Below, piece by piece: positions 36,239 through 45,703 of a stretch of 64,000 bases of DNA. Location of the stretch: assembly GCA_004293365.1 (NCBI GenBank), contig RDYN01000046.1, forward strand, positions 1 to 64,000, read 5' to 3'. This stretch comes from Oscillatoriales cyanobacterium. GTDB lineage: Bacteria; Cyanobacteriota; Cyanobacteriia; Cyanobacteriales; Microcoleaceae. The notes under the pieces are model-generated. The model searched no databases and was not told the origin of the DNA. It was given only the letters and a program-made list of their open reading frames with translations. Numbering within the stretch: the first letter of the stretch is position 1; every line of letters begins with the position of its first letter. The position numbers were made by a program, and so were the translations under genes.

Positions 36239-36754
36239 CTAGAAATCTTGCGGTAACAAAGAACTTAAACGCTCCAATAAAGGATCGGAATCCCGACGAG
36301 GAGCAACCTCAGCATCAGAAACTACATCATTCGCTACAGACTCAGACTCGATCGGGTCAGGCTCTACTACTTTTGAAACTTGGGCAAAAGAAACTTGAGC
36401 AAACTTACTGTCAACACTCCCCTGCAACTGATCCAACTGCGCGCCCAATTGACTCAGGTGATGTTCCAGTCCTTCCAAACGGCTTAATTCCTCAGCAGAA
36501 ACATTGCGCTCAAACTCAGCAAATCTGACCGCAAGTTCAGCAATACGCTCTTCCAACCGCTGAGAGCTATCTGTAGAGCTAGCAGACTCAGATACAGACA
36601 AAAACTGCCACAAAGCTTGTTTGCAGAGATTGCTGAAAGTCTGATACTTCGTAAAAGCCAACTCTTTTTCAATAGCGGCCAGCAAAGTTTGATCGGCAGC
36701 ATCTTCCGTAAACGCCACCGAGAAATTTGCCTTATTTTTTGCCCACAGTGCCAT
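36239..36754 (-). CDS. ParR-like partner of actin-like ATPase
   Basis: The 171-residue reading starts at ATG 36754 (MALWAKNKANFSVAF); TTG 36763 is a weaker alternative. The N-terminus (FSVAFTEDAADQTLLAAIEKELAFTKYQTFSNLCKQALWQFL, shown here in part as a beta strand followed by two helices) has the ribbon-helix-helix pattern of ParR-type adaptors. A coiled coil (about 55-115, RLEERIAELAVRFAEFE and LEHHLSQLGAQLDQLQ) and an acidic tail follow. It sits 20 bp after the ParM-like gene in the same direction. Together they look like a type II segregation pair, here apparently in chromosomal context. Family assignment is by pattern only. Confidence 0.6.
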   Translation of the reverse strand: MALWAKNKANFSVAFTEDAADQTLLAAIEKELAFTKYQTFSNLCKQALWQFLSVSESASSTDSSQRLEERIAELAVRFAEFERNVSAEELSRLEGLEHHLSQLGAQLDQLQGSVDSKFAQVSFAQVSKVVEPDPIESESVANDVVSDAEVAPRRDSDPLLERLSSLLPQDF

Positions 36755-36774
36755 AGGGTTCAAGCCTTAATGCG

Positions 36775-37857
36775 TTACTTTATCGTGGCTAGCTGAGCCT
36801 CAGCATAAATAAACTGTCCCAAAGCATTAGCTTTCCGAGAAGGCTGAGCCAAGTGAGCCTTCAGATTGGCGTCTTTCAGCAAAGGTTGGAGTACCTCCCA
36901 GAAAAACTCGCCTCCACCGCCAGTCAGAACTACATCCGTCACCCGTTCCGGCAACCACTGTACCAAACGTTCGGACAGTTCGTTAGCGAAAGCCTCCCGC
37001 AAATCCTTAATAATTGGATCTAAATTGGTCGGCTTAGTCGCTCCTCTAGGACGGTAGAAACGCTGCCCTTCGGGTTTATTCACCCCTTCCAATAAAGACA
37101 GGGATTGAGGGTCTGCCCCCGGAATTTTTGAGGCAACTTGTTCGTAGAATTTGTTCATGGCGAAGGAATCGCTTTTAGAAGCGGCCCGGGCGAACCGGAA
37201 ACGATCGACCATTAACAAATCCGTAGTTTGGTGTCCGATATCGACCACAGCCACCGACAGTTCCGGCAACTCCGGTACAAACTCCTTGTTGTCTTGAGCT
37301 TCGCACCAAATCAGGCTGCCGAATCCTTCCGGCATCACCCAAACGTGGCGGATGTCAATTTCCAAACGCTCGCCGCGGTATACCACAACGTGGGGAGAGC
37401 GCAGTTGGCTGATAATCTCTTCCTTTTCTTTCTCGAACTGATCCTGCGAATAAAAAGGCAAACCCAGCACTACTGCCATTTCGCCCTTCATCTGGAAATA
37501 TCCAGCACAGGAAAAAACCTTAACCAAAGCATCTACTACTTTCGACTGGTCAGCCCCACCGAGATTAGCGCCAAAGTCAGCGGCCAGTTGACCGATGGCG
37601 TACCCCTTGCCCTGGTGCTCCAGCCACATATCCAACAGAGGGTCTGTTGCTTTTGACTCAAAGCTGCCGCCCCGCACCTTTTCCACGGGCATAGTAGCCA
37701 CGTTGGCAGGGATGAAAACAACACCATTTGGGTTGCGACTCACGCAAGCTTTAGTTGCTGTACGACCCAAATCAGCACTAATAATCGATTTGTGAGAAGC
37801 GATCTTAGTCTGCTGCGTCAGCATAGCCGAATTAGGAACAAGCTGTCTAGTTGTCAT
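36775..37857 (-). CDS. ParM/Alp-type actin-like ATPase
   Basis: This 360-residue protein has the actin fold landmarks of the ParM/StbA group: phosphate-1 loop ISADLGRTATKACV (about 25-38), phosphate-2 loop VAVVDIGHQTTDLLMV (about 201-216), and adenosine loop VVLTGGGGEFFWEVL (about 308-322). The start at ATG 37857 is kept; ATG at residue 12 is possible. It is the first gene of a pair with the ParR-like protein and is divergent from ftsH. Filament formation and DNA or cell-positioning roles are inferred from the family. Confidence 0.8.
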   Translation of the reverse strand: MTTRQLVPNSAMLTQQTKIASHKSIISADLGRTATKACVSRNPNGVVFIPANVATMPVEKVRGGSFESKATDPLLDMWLEHQGKGYAIGQLAADFGANLGGADQSKVVDALVKVFSCAGYFQMKGEMAVVLGLPFYSQDQFEKEKEEIISQLRSPHVVVYRGERLEIDIRHVWVMPEGFGSLIWCEAQDNKEFVPELPELSVAVVDIGHQTTDLLMVDRFRFARAASKSDSFAMNKFYEQVASKIPGADPQSLSLLEGVNKPEGQRFYRPRGATKPTNLDPIIKDLREAFANELSERLVQWLPERVTDVVLTGGGGEFFWEVLQPLLKDANLKAHLAQPSRKANALGQFIYAEAQLATIK

Positions 37858-38260
37858 TGAAATGTGTTACCTCACTGAGCCTCACCATTATCATGCCTTA
37901 TCCCTGGACACTGCCGCGCTTAAAGACAGTGGGTTTTGAGGCGATTCTTCTAACTCTACCTAGATCGGTATTGAAATCAGCACCAAATATTATATTCGGG
38001 ACGATCGCCCAAACATGGATTTTAGATTTTAGATTTTAGATTTTAGATTAAACAGGCGACAAGAGCGGCCGCTCGGACGGGGGTCAGATACCCTGGATGC
38101 TTGATTGTCGGTTTTATTCTCGATCGCGACAATAGGCCCTATTGCCCGATGTTGCATTGTTAAGTTAAATTTAGTTAAGATTCTGAGTGTAAACATTTGT
38201 CACACTAATCCGAGACCGCCAGCTTACCCGATTTGTCCCCAACTCAAGGCACCCGCATTT
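37858..38260. other. Divergent promoter region between parM-like gene and ftsH
   Basis: It has a TTTTAGATTT run (38020-38050), a GCGGCCGC-like site near 38067, and the ftsH leader with AAGTTAAATTTAGTTAAGATTC. The open frame upstream of ftsH (from 38105) encodes a Cys/Pro-rich stretch unlike any FtsH N-terminus and is not counted as coding. Confidence 0.55.
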
Positions 38261-40147
38261 ATGAAAATTTCTTGGCAAACTATACTACTTTGGACTTTAC
38301 CAGCCCTAGTCATCGGCTTTTTCCTGTGGCAGGGAGCCTTCGCCGCAGCCCCGGCAGAAATGAGCAAGAACACCGCCAGCACCCGCCTGAGCTACGGTAG
38401 ATTCTTAGATTACCTAAACGCCGATCGAGTCACCAGTGTTGATTTGTACGACGGAGGCCGGACTGCGATCATCCTAGCCGTCGATCCCGAACTGGACAAT
38501 CACGAGCAGCGGTGGCGCGTGGACTTGCCCTCAAATGCCCCGGAACTCGTTTCTCGACTCAGAGACTCCAAAATTAGCTTCGACACTCACCCCTTGCGGA
38601 ACGACGGCGCCATCTGGGGAGTGTTAGGCAATCTAGTATTTCCCCTACTGTTAGTAGGAGGGCTGTTCTTCCTGTTCCGCCGCGGCGGCAACGTGCCAGG
38701 GGGCCCTGGCCAAGCCATGAATTTTGGCAAATCCAAAGCGCGCTTTCAAATGGAAGCTAAAACAGGCGTACTGTTCGACGACGTAGCAGGCGTAGAAGAA
38801 GCCAAAGAAGAACTCGCCGAAGTCGTGACTTTCCTCAAAAAACCCGAACGCTTTACCGCAGTCGGCGCCAAGATTCCCAAAGGCGTACTGCTAGTGGGCC
38901 CTCCCGGAACAGGCAAAACCCTGCTGGCAAAAGCGATCGCAGGTGAAGCCGGCGTCCCTTTCTTCAGCATCTCCGGTTCGGAATTTGTGGAAATGTTCGT
39001 AGGTGTCGGCGCATCCCGCGTCCGCGACTTGTTCAAGAAAGCTAAAGAAAATGCTCCTTGTATAATTTTTATCGATGAAATCGATGCAGTGGGCCGCCAG
39101 CGCGGTGCCGGTATCGGTGGCGGTAACGACGAACGGGAACAAACCCTGAACCAGTTGCTGACCGAAATGGACGGTTTTGAGGGCAATACTGGCATCATCA
39201 TCATTGCTGCTACGAACCGCCCCGACGTGCTCGACTCGGCGTTGCTGCGTCCGGGTCGTTTTGACCGCCAAGTGACGGTTGATACACCGGATATCAAGGG
39301 CAGGTTGGAAATTCTGGAAGTTCACTCGCGCAACAAGAAGCTGTCTGAGGAGATTTCTTTGGATGCGATCGCCCGCCGCACTCCCGGTTTTACCGGCGCT
39401 GATTTGGCTAACTTACTCAACGAAGCTGCTATTTTGACAGCAAGACGCCGCAAAGAAGCGATTACGATGCTCGAAATTGACGATGCAGTCGATCGCGTGG
39501 TTGCAGGTATGGAAGGCACACCGCTGGTGGACAGCAAGAGCAAGCGCTTGATTGCTTACCACGAAATCGGCCACGCGATCGTCGGTACTGTAATTCAAGC
39601 CCACGATCCCGTCCAAAAAGTTACCTTAGTTCCTCGCGGACAAGCCCGCGGCTTAACCTGGTTCATGCCCAGCGAAGACCAAGGTTTGATTTCGAGATCG
39701 CAAATTTTAGCCCGGATTAGCGGTGCTTTGGGCGGCCGCGCAGCCGAAGAAGTAGTTTTCGGGGATGCTGAAGTCACCACCGGTGCCGGCAACGACTTGC
39801 AGCAAGTTAGCGGTATGGCCCGCCAAATGGTGACTCGCTACGGGATGTCTACTTTGGGCCCGATCGCCCTGGAAGCTCAGCAAAGCGAAATTTTCCTCGG
39901 CCGCGACTACACGGCGCGATCGGAATATTCCGAAGAAATTGCCTCTCGGATTGACGGACAAGTCCGGGAAATTGTCGATCGCTGCTACGAAGATGCCCGC
40001 CGAATTATTCGCGACAATCGCAGCGTGGTCGATCGTTTAGTCGATTTGTTAATCGAAAAAGAAACCATCGACGGCGAAGAGTTGCGCCTAATCGTCTCTG
40101 AATACACTTTTGTTCCTGAAAAAGAACAATACGTTCCTCAGCTTTAA
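38261..40147 (+). CDS. ftsH: ATP-dependent zinc metalloprotease FtsH (Slr0228-like)
   Basis: The ATG at 38261 gives 628 residues ([11 protein letters not shown]), matching the usual length of the thylakoid FtsH2-type protease; an ATG-less upstream extension is rejected. There are two membrane helices (about 5-25 and 123-143) around the lumenal domain. The AAA module has Walker A GPPGTGKT, Walker [12 protein letters not shown], second-region-of-homology [20 protein letters not shown], and the zinc site HEIGH with the distal acidic ligand region. The family degrades damaged D1 and other membrane proteins with FtsH3. Single gene, divergent from the actin-like pair. Confidence 0.96.
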   Translation: MKISWQTILLWTLPALVIGFFLWQGAFAAAPAEMSKNTASTRLSYGRFLDYLNADRVTSVDLYDGGRTAIILAVDPELDNHEQRWRVDLPSNAPELVSRLRDSKISFDTHPLRNDGAIWGVLGNLVFPLLLVGGLFFLFRRGGNVPGGPGQAMNFGKSKARFQMEAKTGVLFDDVAGVEEAKEELAEVVTFLKKPERFTAVGAKIPKGVLLVGPPGTGKTLLAKAIAGEAGVPFFSISGSEFVEMFVGVGASRVRDLFKKAKENAPCIIFIDEIDAVGRQRGAGIGGGNDEREQTLNQLLTEMDGFEGNTGIIIIAATNRPDVLDSALLRPGRFDRQVTVDTPDIKGRLEILEVHSRNKKLSEEISLDAIARRTPGFTGADLANLLNEAAILTARRRKEAITMLEIDDAVDRVVAGMEGTPLVDSKSKRLIAYHEIGHAIVGTVIQAHDPVQKVTLVPRGQARGLTWFMPSEDQGLISRSQILARISGALGGRAAEEVVFGDAEVTTGAGNDLQQVSGMARQMVTRYGMSTLGPIALEAQQSEIFLGRDYTARSEYSEEIASRIDGQVREIVDRCYEDARRIIRDNRSVVDRLVDLLIEKETIDGEELRLIVSEYTFVPEKEQYVPQL

Positions 40148-40328
40148 AAAGCTAATCTTCACGGCAAATATTCAGGGCGAATAGAATTCGCTCCTACACA
40201 GACAAAACCCGCCTGCGCGGGTTGAATTAATTCAGTCCGCGCAGGCGGACTTTGTTTGTGTAGAAGCGGTTTCAACCGCCGAGTTGATTTTTGATAGAAT
40301 AACCGCAGATGAACGCAAATTAACGCAG

Positions 40329-40727
40329 ATGAAAACTAGATTTTACAAGCATAAAACTCAGAATTTGTCAATAGTTTTAATAGCAAGTTTAATTTTTATT
40401 CCCCTCAATACTTTGAGCGCCCGCGCCGAAAAATTAAGATGTTTTGTGGATATTTGTATTGACCCCAGCAGCGTAAAATTAAGTAAATCCAATTTTCCCG
40501 GTGCTCCCTCTTATTCCGTCAGAACTGTTTTAGGAACTCAGCAGTTTAGTAACGAGAAAATGCGGGTGCAGATGGAAGTTAACTGCAAGCAGCGAGAGTT
40601 TAGAACTGTCCGAGTTAGCGAAGATGGCGAAAATTGGTCGAATTTCGATCCGAGGTGGACTTTGGTCGATCGCAACTCATCTTTGTCTCGGATGGTTGAC
40701 TATAGTTGTAAATTGGCGATCGAATAA
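40329..40727 (+). CDS. Small exported protein of unknown function
   Basis: The 132-residue product starts at ATG 40329 (MKTRFYKHK), preferred over 40284 because it gives a clean signal peptide (basic n-region, IVLIASLIFIPLNTL, cleavage near SARA-EK). The mature part has four cysteines (LRCFVDICID, VNCKQREF, DYSCKLAIE) that may pair, and a strand-rich pattern. It resembles the small surface-adhesin-like E family of periplasmic proteins (xWSNFDPRWTLV near the end). Family is uncertain; periplasmic location is well supported. Confidence 0.65.
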   Translation: MKTRFYKHKTQNLSIVLIASLIFIPLNTLSARAEKLRCFVDICIDPSSVKLSKSNFPGAPSYSVRTVLGTQQFSNEKMRVQMEVNCKQREFRTVRVSEDGENWSNFDPRWTLVDRNSSLSRMVDYSCKLAIE

Positions 40728-40769
40728 GCCTAAAATGTCGATCGAGTTATTGTAATTATTGTAGTTATT

Positions 40770-40907
40770 GTAGGGTGCGTCAGGGGGCTGAATGTTTTGT
40801 ATCAACTCAAAAATTATCCCCTCCTGATGCTTAGTCATTGTAGGGTGCGTCAGGGGGCTGAATGTTTTGTATCAACTCAAAAATTCCCCCCCCCTGACGC
40901 ACCCTAC
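40770..40907. repeat. Tandem pair of GTAGGGTGCGTCAGGGGG elements (period 70)
   Basis: Two copies begin at 40770 and 40840, each followed by CTGAATGTTTTGTATCAAC. The block closes with CCCCCTGACGCACCCTAC, the inverted partner. The same GTAGGGTGCGTCAG/CTGACGCACCCTAC palindrome recurs at 52431-52493. Confidence 0.85.
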
Positions 40908-40965
40908 GGCTTAAAATAGCGATCGCGACTTAAGACTCTATCTCAAATCTAAAATCTAAAATCGG

Positions 40966-42255
40966 ATGACCAACCCCAGCGAATACCGGCAAAGACGCGA
41001 ACAGTTAATGGCAAAAATTGGCAGCGGGACGGCGATATTTCGCAGCGCGCCCGCAGCCGTCATGCACAACGATGTTGAATACGCCTACCGACAAGATAGC
41101 GATTTTTTCTATTTAACTGGTTTCAACGAAGCGGAGGCGGTAGCAGTGCTCGCACCGCACCACGAAGAACACAAATTTATCCTGTTTGTGCAGCCAAAAG
41201 ACTTGGAAAAAGAAACTTGGCACGGTTATCGCGCTGGAGTTGAAGGCGCTAAGGAGTTGTACGGCGCCGATGAAGCGTTTCCCATCGCCGAACTTGCGGA
41301 AAAATTGCCGAAATATTTAGAAAAGGCCGATCGCATATATTATCACTTCGGGCGCGATCGCAGTTTCGACCAAACCGTGCTCGATCGCTGGCAAAGCTTG
41401 ATGCGTACCTACCCCAAACGCGGTACAGGCCCTACTGCGATCGAAGATTCCAACATCATTTTACACCCGATGCGGCTGGTAAAAAGCCAAACAGAATTAG
41501 CCTTAATGCGAAAAGCCGCTAATATCTCCGTTACAGCCCACAACCGCGCCCGAGAATTTGCCCAACCAGGCAGGTACGAATACGAAATTCAAGCAGAAAT
41601 AGAACATATTTTTGGCATGAACGGCGGCACTCCCGCTTATCCTTCAATTGTGGCATCCGGTTACAATTCCTGCGTCCTCCACTACATCGAAAACACCCGC
41701 CAAATGCAGGAAAATGATTTGCTGCTAATAGATGCCGGTTGTGCTTGCGGCTACTACAATGCCGATATTACTCGCACCTTTCCCGTCAGCGGCAAATTCA
41801 CCGCCGAACAAAAGACTATTTACGACTTAGTTTTGCAAGCACAAACCCAGGCAATTAGTCAAGTATATCCCGGAAATCCTTACAGCAAAATTCACGAAAC
41901 AGCCGTGCGCGTTTTGGTGGAAGGTTTAATGGATTTAAAACTTTTGGTCGGCGACATTGAAGAGATAATTAAAGAGGAGAAATACAAGCCCTTTTATATG
42001 CACCGCACTGGTCACTGGCTGGGATTGGACGTGCACGATGTTGGTGTTTATCAGTACGGCGAAAATCCGCAACTTTTGCAGGCGGGACAAGTCCTGACGG
42101 TGGAACCGGGGATTTATATTTCTCCTTATATTAAACCCGTTGAGGGACAGCCGGAGGTTCCTGAAAAATGGCGCGGTATTGGTGTGAGAATTGAAGATGA
42201 TGTTTTGGTGACTGTTGACAGTCATGAAGTCTTGACTGCGGGAGTTCCTAAATGA
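40966..42255 (+). CDS. pepP: Xaa-Pro aminopeptidase (aminopeptidase P)
   Basis: This 429-residue protein has the N-terminal creatinase-like domain (about 1-165, HNDVEYAYRQDSDFFYLTGF) and the pita-bread metallopeptidase domain. The five metal ligands are visible: Asp in LLIDAGCACGYYNADITRTF (two Asp), His in HRTGHWLGLDVHDVG, Glu in LTVEPGIY and Glu in GVRIEDDVLV. It removes N-terminal residues preceding proline with Mn2+. The ATG at 40966 follows a TCTAAAATCTAAAATCGG leader. It is a single gene, followed by a microsatellite. Confidence 0.95.
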   Translation: MTNPSEYRQRREQLMAKIGSGTAIFRSAPAAVMHNDVEYAYRQDSDFFYLTGFNEAEAVAVLAPHHEEHKFILFVQPKDLEKETWHGYRAGVEGAKELYGADEAFPIAELAEKLPKYLEKADRIYYHFGRDRSFDQTVLDRWQSLMRTYPKRGTGPTAIEDSNIILHPMRLVKSQTELALMRKAANISVTAHNRAREFAQPGRYEYEIQAEIEHIFGMNGGTPAYPSIVASGYNSCVLHYIENTRQMQENDLLLIDAGCACGYYNADITRTFPVSGKFTAEQKTIYDLVLQAQTQAISQVYPGNPYSKIHETAVRVLVEGLMDLKLLVGDIEEIIKEEKYKPFYMHRTGHWLGLDVHDVGVYQYGENPQLLQAGQVLTVEPGIYISPYIKPVEGQPEVPEKWRGIGVRIEDDVLVTVDSHEVLTAGVPK

Positions 42256-42766
42256 ATTCATTAGTCATTAGTCATTAGTCATTAGTCATTAGTCATTAGT
42301 CATTAGTCATAGTGCTGTCCCCGCGATCGAACGTTATTAGTCATCAGTCATCAGTCATTAGTCATTAGTCATCAGTCATTAGTCATCAGGAAGAAGAGAA
42401 ATGGAAGTCGGAAGAAGAAGGAAAGTAATTATAGTCCTGGACTCATAACGGGCGTTGTGTAGGGCGCGCTAGGCGCAACGCTATAATTCGCGCGTCAAAC
42501 CTTTTTTTGGTGTTAGTCGTATTAATGCTAAGCTGGACAAAACTCAAGTCCGCAACTGCAAAAAAAAGAACCCTACCATTTGAGATTAAAAAATTGAGAA
42601 TGGCTTATTATGTATAGGTTTGGAGCTGGCAAAGCAGTTGCATTAGTTTGGGAACTGGTATAAGGTACTCGCCATTTGTCTTACCCATTACCCATTACCC
42701 ATTACCCATTACCCATTACCTATTACCCATTACCACTTTGTACCTCACTCATTTGAGGATTGCTAT
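42256..42766. repeat. ATTAGTC microsatellites and spacer before the PAS kinase
   Basis: From 42256 to about 42390 runs a head-to-tail ATTAGTC/ATCAGTC array interrupted by CATAGTGCTGTCCCCGCGATCG. A GAAGAAG-rich stretch and a TTACCCA array (42680-42730) follow. The remaining leader has no supported gene. Array lengths probably differ between isolates. Confidence 0.8.
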
Positions 42767-45694
42767 ATGTGTATTGATCCCACAAAGATCGATCGACCTC
42801 TCGAAAGCTGCGAAGCATTAGTCGCAGAGCAAAGCGCAAAAATTCGGCAACTGGAAGAGGATTTGCAGCAGCAGAGAGAATTGTGCCAGAAATTAGCAGC
42901 ACAACTCAAAGCAGTCGAGAATGCCGACTATTCGGGATCCGCAACTGAGTTGGATATCACCGAGGACGATCGCACTGAGTTAATCGCATCTCTCGAAAAA
43001 AGCCAGGAAATGTACCGAACTCTCATCAAACATTATCCGAATGGTTCGGTATTTTTGTTCGATCCTGATTTGCGCTATACTCTGGTTGACGGTCAAGGTT
43101 TGGCAGTAGTTGGTTTGTCCAAAGAACTGTTGGAAGGCAAAACCTTGTGGGAAATATCGCCGCCAGAAGATTTGGAACTTTTTGAGACCAAATATCGCGC
43201 AGCTTTAGCAGGAGAAGAGAATAATTTTGAATATAAATATCGCGATCGATTTTATTCAATAACAATTTCTCCAGTGAAAAACGACCAGGCAGAAATTTTT
43301 GCAGGCATGGTAGTTACTCAAGATATTACAGAAAAAAAGCAATCAGAATTCGCGCTGCAACGCCTGAAAAATGAGCTAGAAATAAAATATCAAAAGCGCA
43401 CTGAAGATTTAAGAATAGCTAACCAACACTTGCGGGAAGAAATTATCGATCGCTGGCGCACCGAAGAATTTTTGCGGGAAAGCCAGCAACAGCTAGAATT
43501 GTTTTTTTCTCAATCTTTAGATGGTTTTTTCTTTATGATGTTGGACGAACCAGTGTACTGGGACGATACCGCTGACAAAGAAAAAGTCTTGGATTACGTA
43601 TTTGCGAACGGGCGGGTAACGAAGGCAAACGATGCTTTTATAGCTCAATACGGAGCGACTAGGGAAGAGTTGATGGGCTTGGGGCTTAACTCTTTCTTGT
43701 CCCACAACTTGGCTGTTGGCAGAGAGATTATCGGGCAATTATTTGATGCTGGCAGAATTCACATCGAATGTGACAATCGCAAGTTAGATGGGACTCCTAT
43801 TTGGGTGGAAGGCGACTATATTTGCATTTACGATTCCCACGGCAAAATCGTCGGACATTTTGGCGTGCAGCGCGATATTAGCGATCGCAAAAAAGCAGAA
43901 GCTGCCCTCCGAGATAGCGAAGAACGCTTTCGCGCAACCGTCGAACAAGCCGCAGTCGGCATTACCCACTGCGACAAAAAAGGCCGCTTTTTGCGAGTCA
44001 ACCAAAAATTTTGCAATATTTTGGGATATACTGCCGAAGAATTGCTGTGCCGAACTTGGATGGATGTCAGTTATTGTGAAGATATAGCTCCCGGCTTGGC
44101 GAAAAATAGCAGGTTGTTTGCTAGGGAAATTGACTGTTTCAACATAGAAAAACGCTTGGTGCGTCGAGATGGTTCTTTAGTTTGGGTAAATATCACTGTT
44201 TCCCTAGTCGAAGAACCGTTGAGCGGAGCAGTTTACAACATAGCAGTCATAGAAGATATTAGCGATCGCAAAAAAGCTGAAGCAGCACTGAAGGAAAGCG
44301 AAGAAAGGTTCCGACAGCTAGCAGAAAATATTGAAAGCGTGTTTTGGATGGTAGACGTTCAACCCCAGGAAATGATTTATGTCAGTCCGGGTTACGAAAA
44401 GATTTGGGGGAGAAGCTGCGCTGATTTGTATGATTCAGGGCACTTTTTTGCAGAGTCTATCCATCCAGAAGATCGTTCTCGCGTTATTGATACTTTCACT
44501 AAACAAGTTCTAGCTGAAGACGAGATAGAATATCGCATTGTCAGACCGGACGGCGAAATCCGCTGGATTCGCGATCGGGCTTTTCCAATTAGAAACCAAG
44601 CTGGTAAAGTTTACCGCGTTGTTGGGATTGCAGAAGATATCAGCGATCGCAAACAGGCAGAAAAAGCGATCCGTGAAAGTGAAGAACGCTTCCGCCAGCT
44701 TGCAGAAAATATCCAAGATTCCTTCTGGCTAGTTTCTGCTGACTTTACCGATTTATTGTATCTGAGTCCAACTTACGAACAAATCTGGGGGCGCAGCCGC
44801 GAAAAATTGTATGCCACTCCGATAAAATGGATGGAGTTTGTGCATCCAGAGGATATACATTTGCTGCAAGAGGCTTTGCCGCGAGTGTTGCAGGGCGAGT
44901 CCACCAGTACCGAATATCGGATTTTTCTGCCAGACGGTACAATTCGCTGGGTGTGCGATCGAGCTTTTCCCATTTATGACGAAGCGGGCAAAATTTATCG
45001 GCTGGCGGGTATTTGCGAAGATATTAGCGATCGCAAATTGACTTCTGCCCGCATCCAAGCAGCACTGCGCGAAAAAGAAGTATTGCTCAAAGAAATTCAC
45101 CACCGAGTCAAAAATAATATGCAGGTAGTTTCCAGCCTGCTGCAACTTCAAGCTCAATACATTGAAGACGAACCGACGCTAGCTTTATTTGAAGAAAGCC
45201 AAACCCGCATCCATTCAATGGCTCTGATTCACGAGCAACTTTATCAATCGGAAAATATCGATCGCATTGACCTTCCCCCCTACGTCGAAAACTTGGTTGC
45301 TAATTTGTATCAATCTTTTGGTTGCGGCAACACTTCCATCCAATTCAATCTCAATGTTGACCCCATATATTTAAATATAGAAACGGCAATTCCTTGCGGT
45401 TTAATTATTAACGAACTGGTTTCTAATTCCTTAAAATATGCTTTTATTCAAAGTTTATCTGGAGAAATTAATATTAATTTCGATGGAAGTAATTTCCCAG
45501 AATTTCATTTAAGTATTCAAGACAACGGCAGCGGATTTCCGGCAGACTTTGATGTGGAAAGTAGCGAAACATTAGGATTGCGATTAGTTCGGATGTTGAG
45601 TCAGCAATTAGAAGGAACTCTTGTTATTGACACGGAGTGCGGAACTTGTTACCATATTACTTTCCTTGAGTTAAATTATCGGCGTCGCATTTAA
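42767..45694 (+). CDS. Multi-PAS sensor histidine kinase (HisKA_2 type)
   Basis: This 975-residue cytoplasmic kinase has an N-terminal coiled coil (about 10-55). Five PAS/PAC units lie at about 75-190, 243-372, 378-505, 507-632 and 634-757; units 4 and 5 share SEERFRQLAENI and IWGRS and look like an internal duplication. A HisKA_2 dimerisation domain contains the phospho-acceptor region EIHHRVKNNMQVVSSLL (His around 778-779). A HATPase_c follows (NELVSNSLKYAF, IQDNGSGFP, GLRLVRML). No membrane segment is present. It is 9 bp upstream of the receiver-kinase hybrid, so the two form an operon and probably one phosphorelay. Confidence 0.9.
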   Translation: MCIDPTKIDRPLESCEALVAEQSAKIRQLEEDLQQQRELCQKLAAQLKAVENADYSGSATELDITEDDRTELIASLEKSQEMYRTLIKHYPNGSVFLFDPDLRYTLVDGQGLAVVGLSKELLEGKTLWEISPPEDLELFETKYRAALAGEENNFEYKYRDRFYSITISPVKNDQAEIFAGMVVTQDITEKKQSEFALQRLKNELEIKYQKRTEDLRIANQHLREEIIDRWRTEEFLRESQQQLELFFSQSLDGFFFMMLDEPVYWDDTADKEKVLDYVFANGRVTKANDAFIAQYGATREELMGLGLNSFLSHNLAVGREIIGQLFDAGRIHIECDNRKLDGTPIWVEGDYICIYDSHGKIVGHFGVQRDISDRKKAEAALRDSEERFRATVEQAAVGITHCDKKGRFLRVNQKFCNILGYTAEELLCRTWMDVSYCEDIAPGLAKNSRLFAREIDCFNIEKRLVRRDGSLVWVNITVSLVEEPLSGAVYNIAVIEDISDRKKAEAALKESEERFRQLAENIESVFWMVDVQPQEMIYVSPGYEKIWGRSCADLYDSGHFFAESIHPEDRSRVIDTFTKQVLAEDEIEYRIVRPDGEIRWIRDRAFPIRNQAGKVYRVVGIAEDISDRKQAEKAIRESEERFRQLAENIQDSFWLVSADFTDLLYLSPTYEQIWGRSREKLYATPIKWMEFVHPEDIHLLQEALPRVLQGESTSTEYRIFLPDGTIRWVCDRAFPIYDEAGKIYRLAGICEDISDRKLTSARIQAALREKEVLLKEIHHRVKNNMQVVSSLLQLQAQYIEDEPTLALFEESQTRIHSMALIHEQLYQSENIDRIDLPPYVENLVANLYQSFGCGNTSIQFNLNVDPIYLNIETAIPCGLIINELVSNSLKYAFIQSLSGEININFDGSNFPEFHLSIQDNGSGFPADFDVESSETLGLRLVRMLSQQLEGTLVIDTECGTCYHITFLELNYRRRI

Positions 45695-45703
45695 GAAAAA
45701 AAG

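Noticed and set aside
38105-38260. FtsH N-terminal extension of 52 residues
   Set aside because: The extension is Cys/Pro-rich and unlike FtsH; ATG 38261 gives the normal length and membrane anchor.
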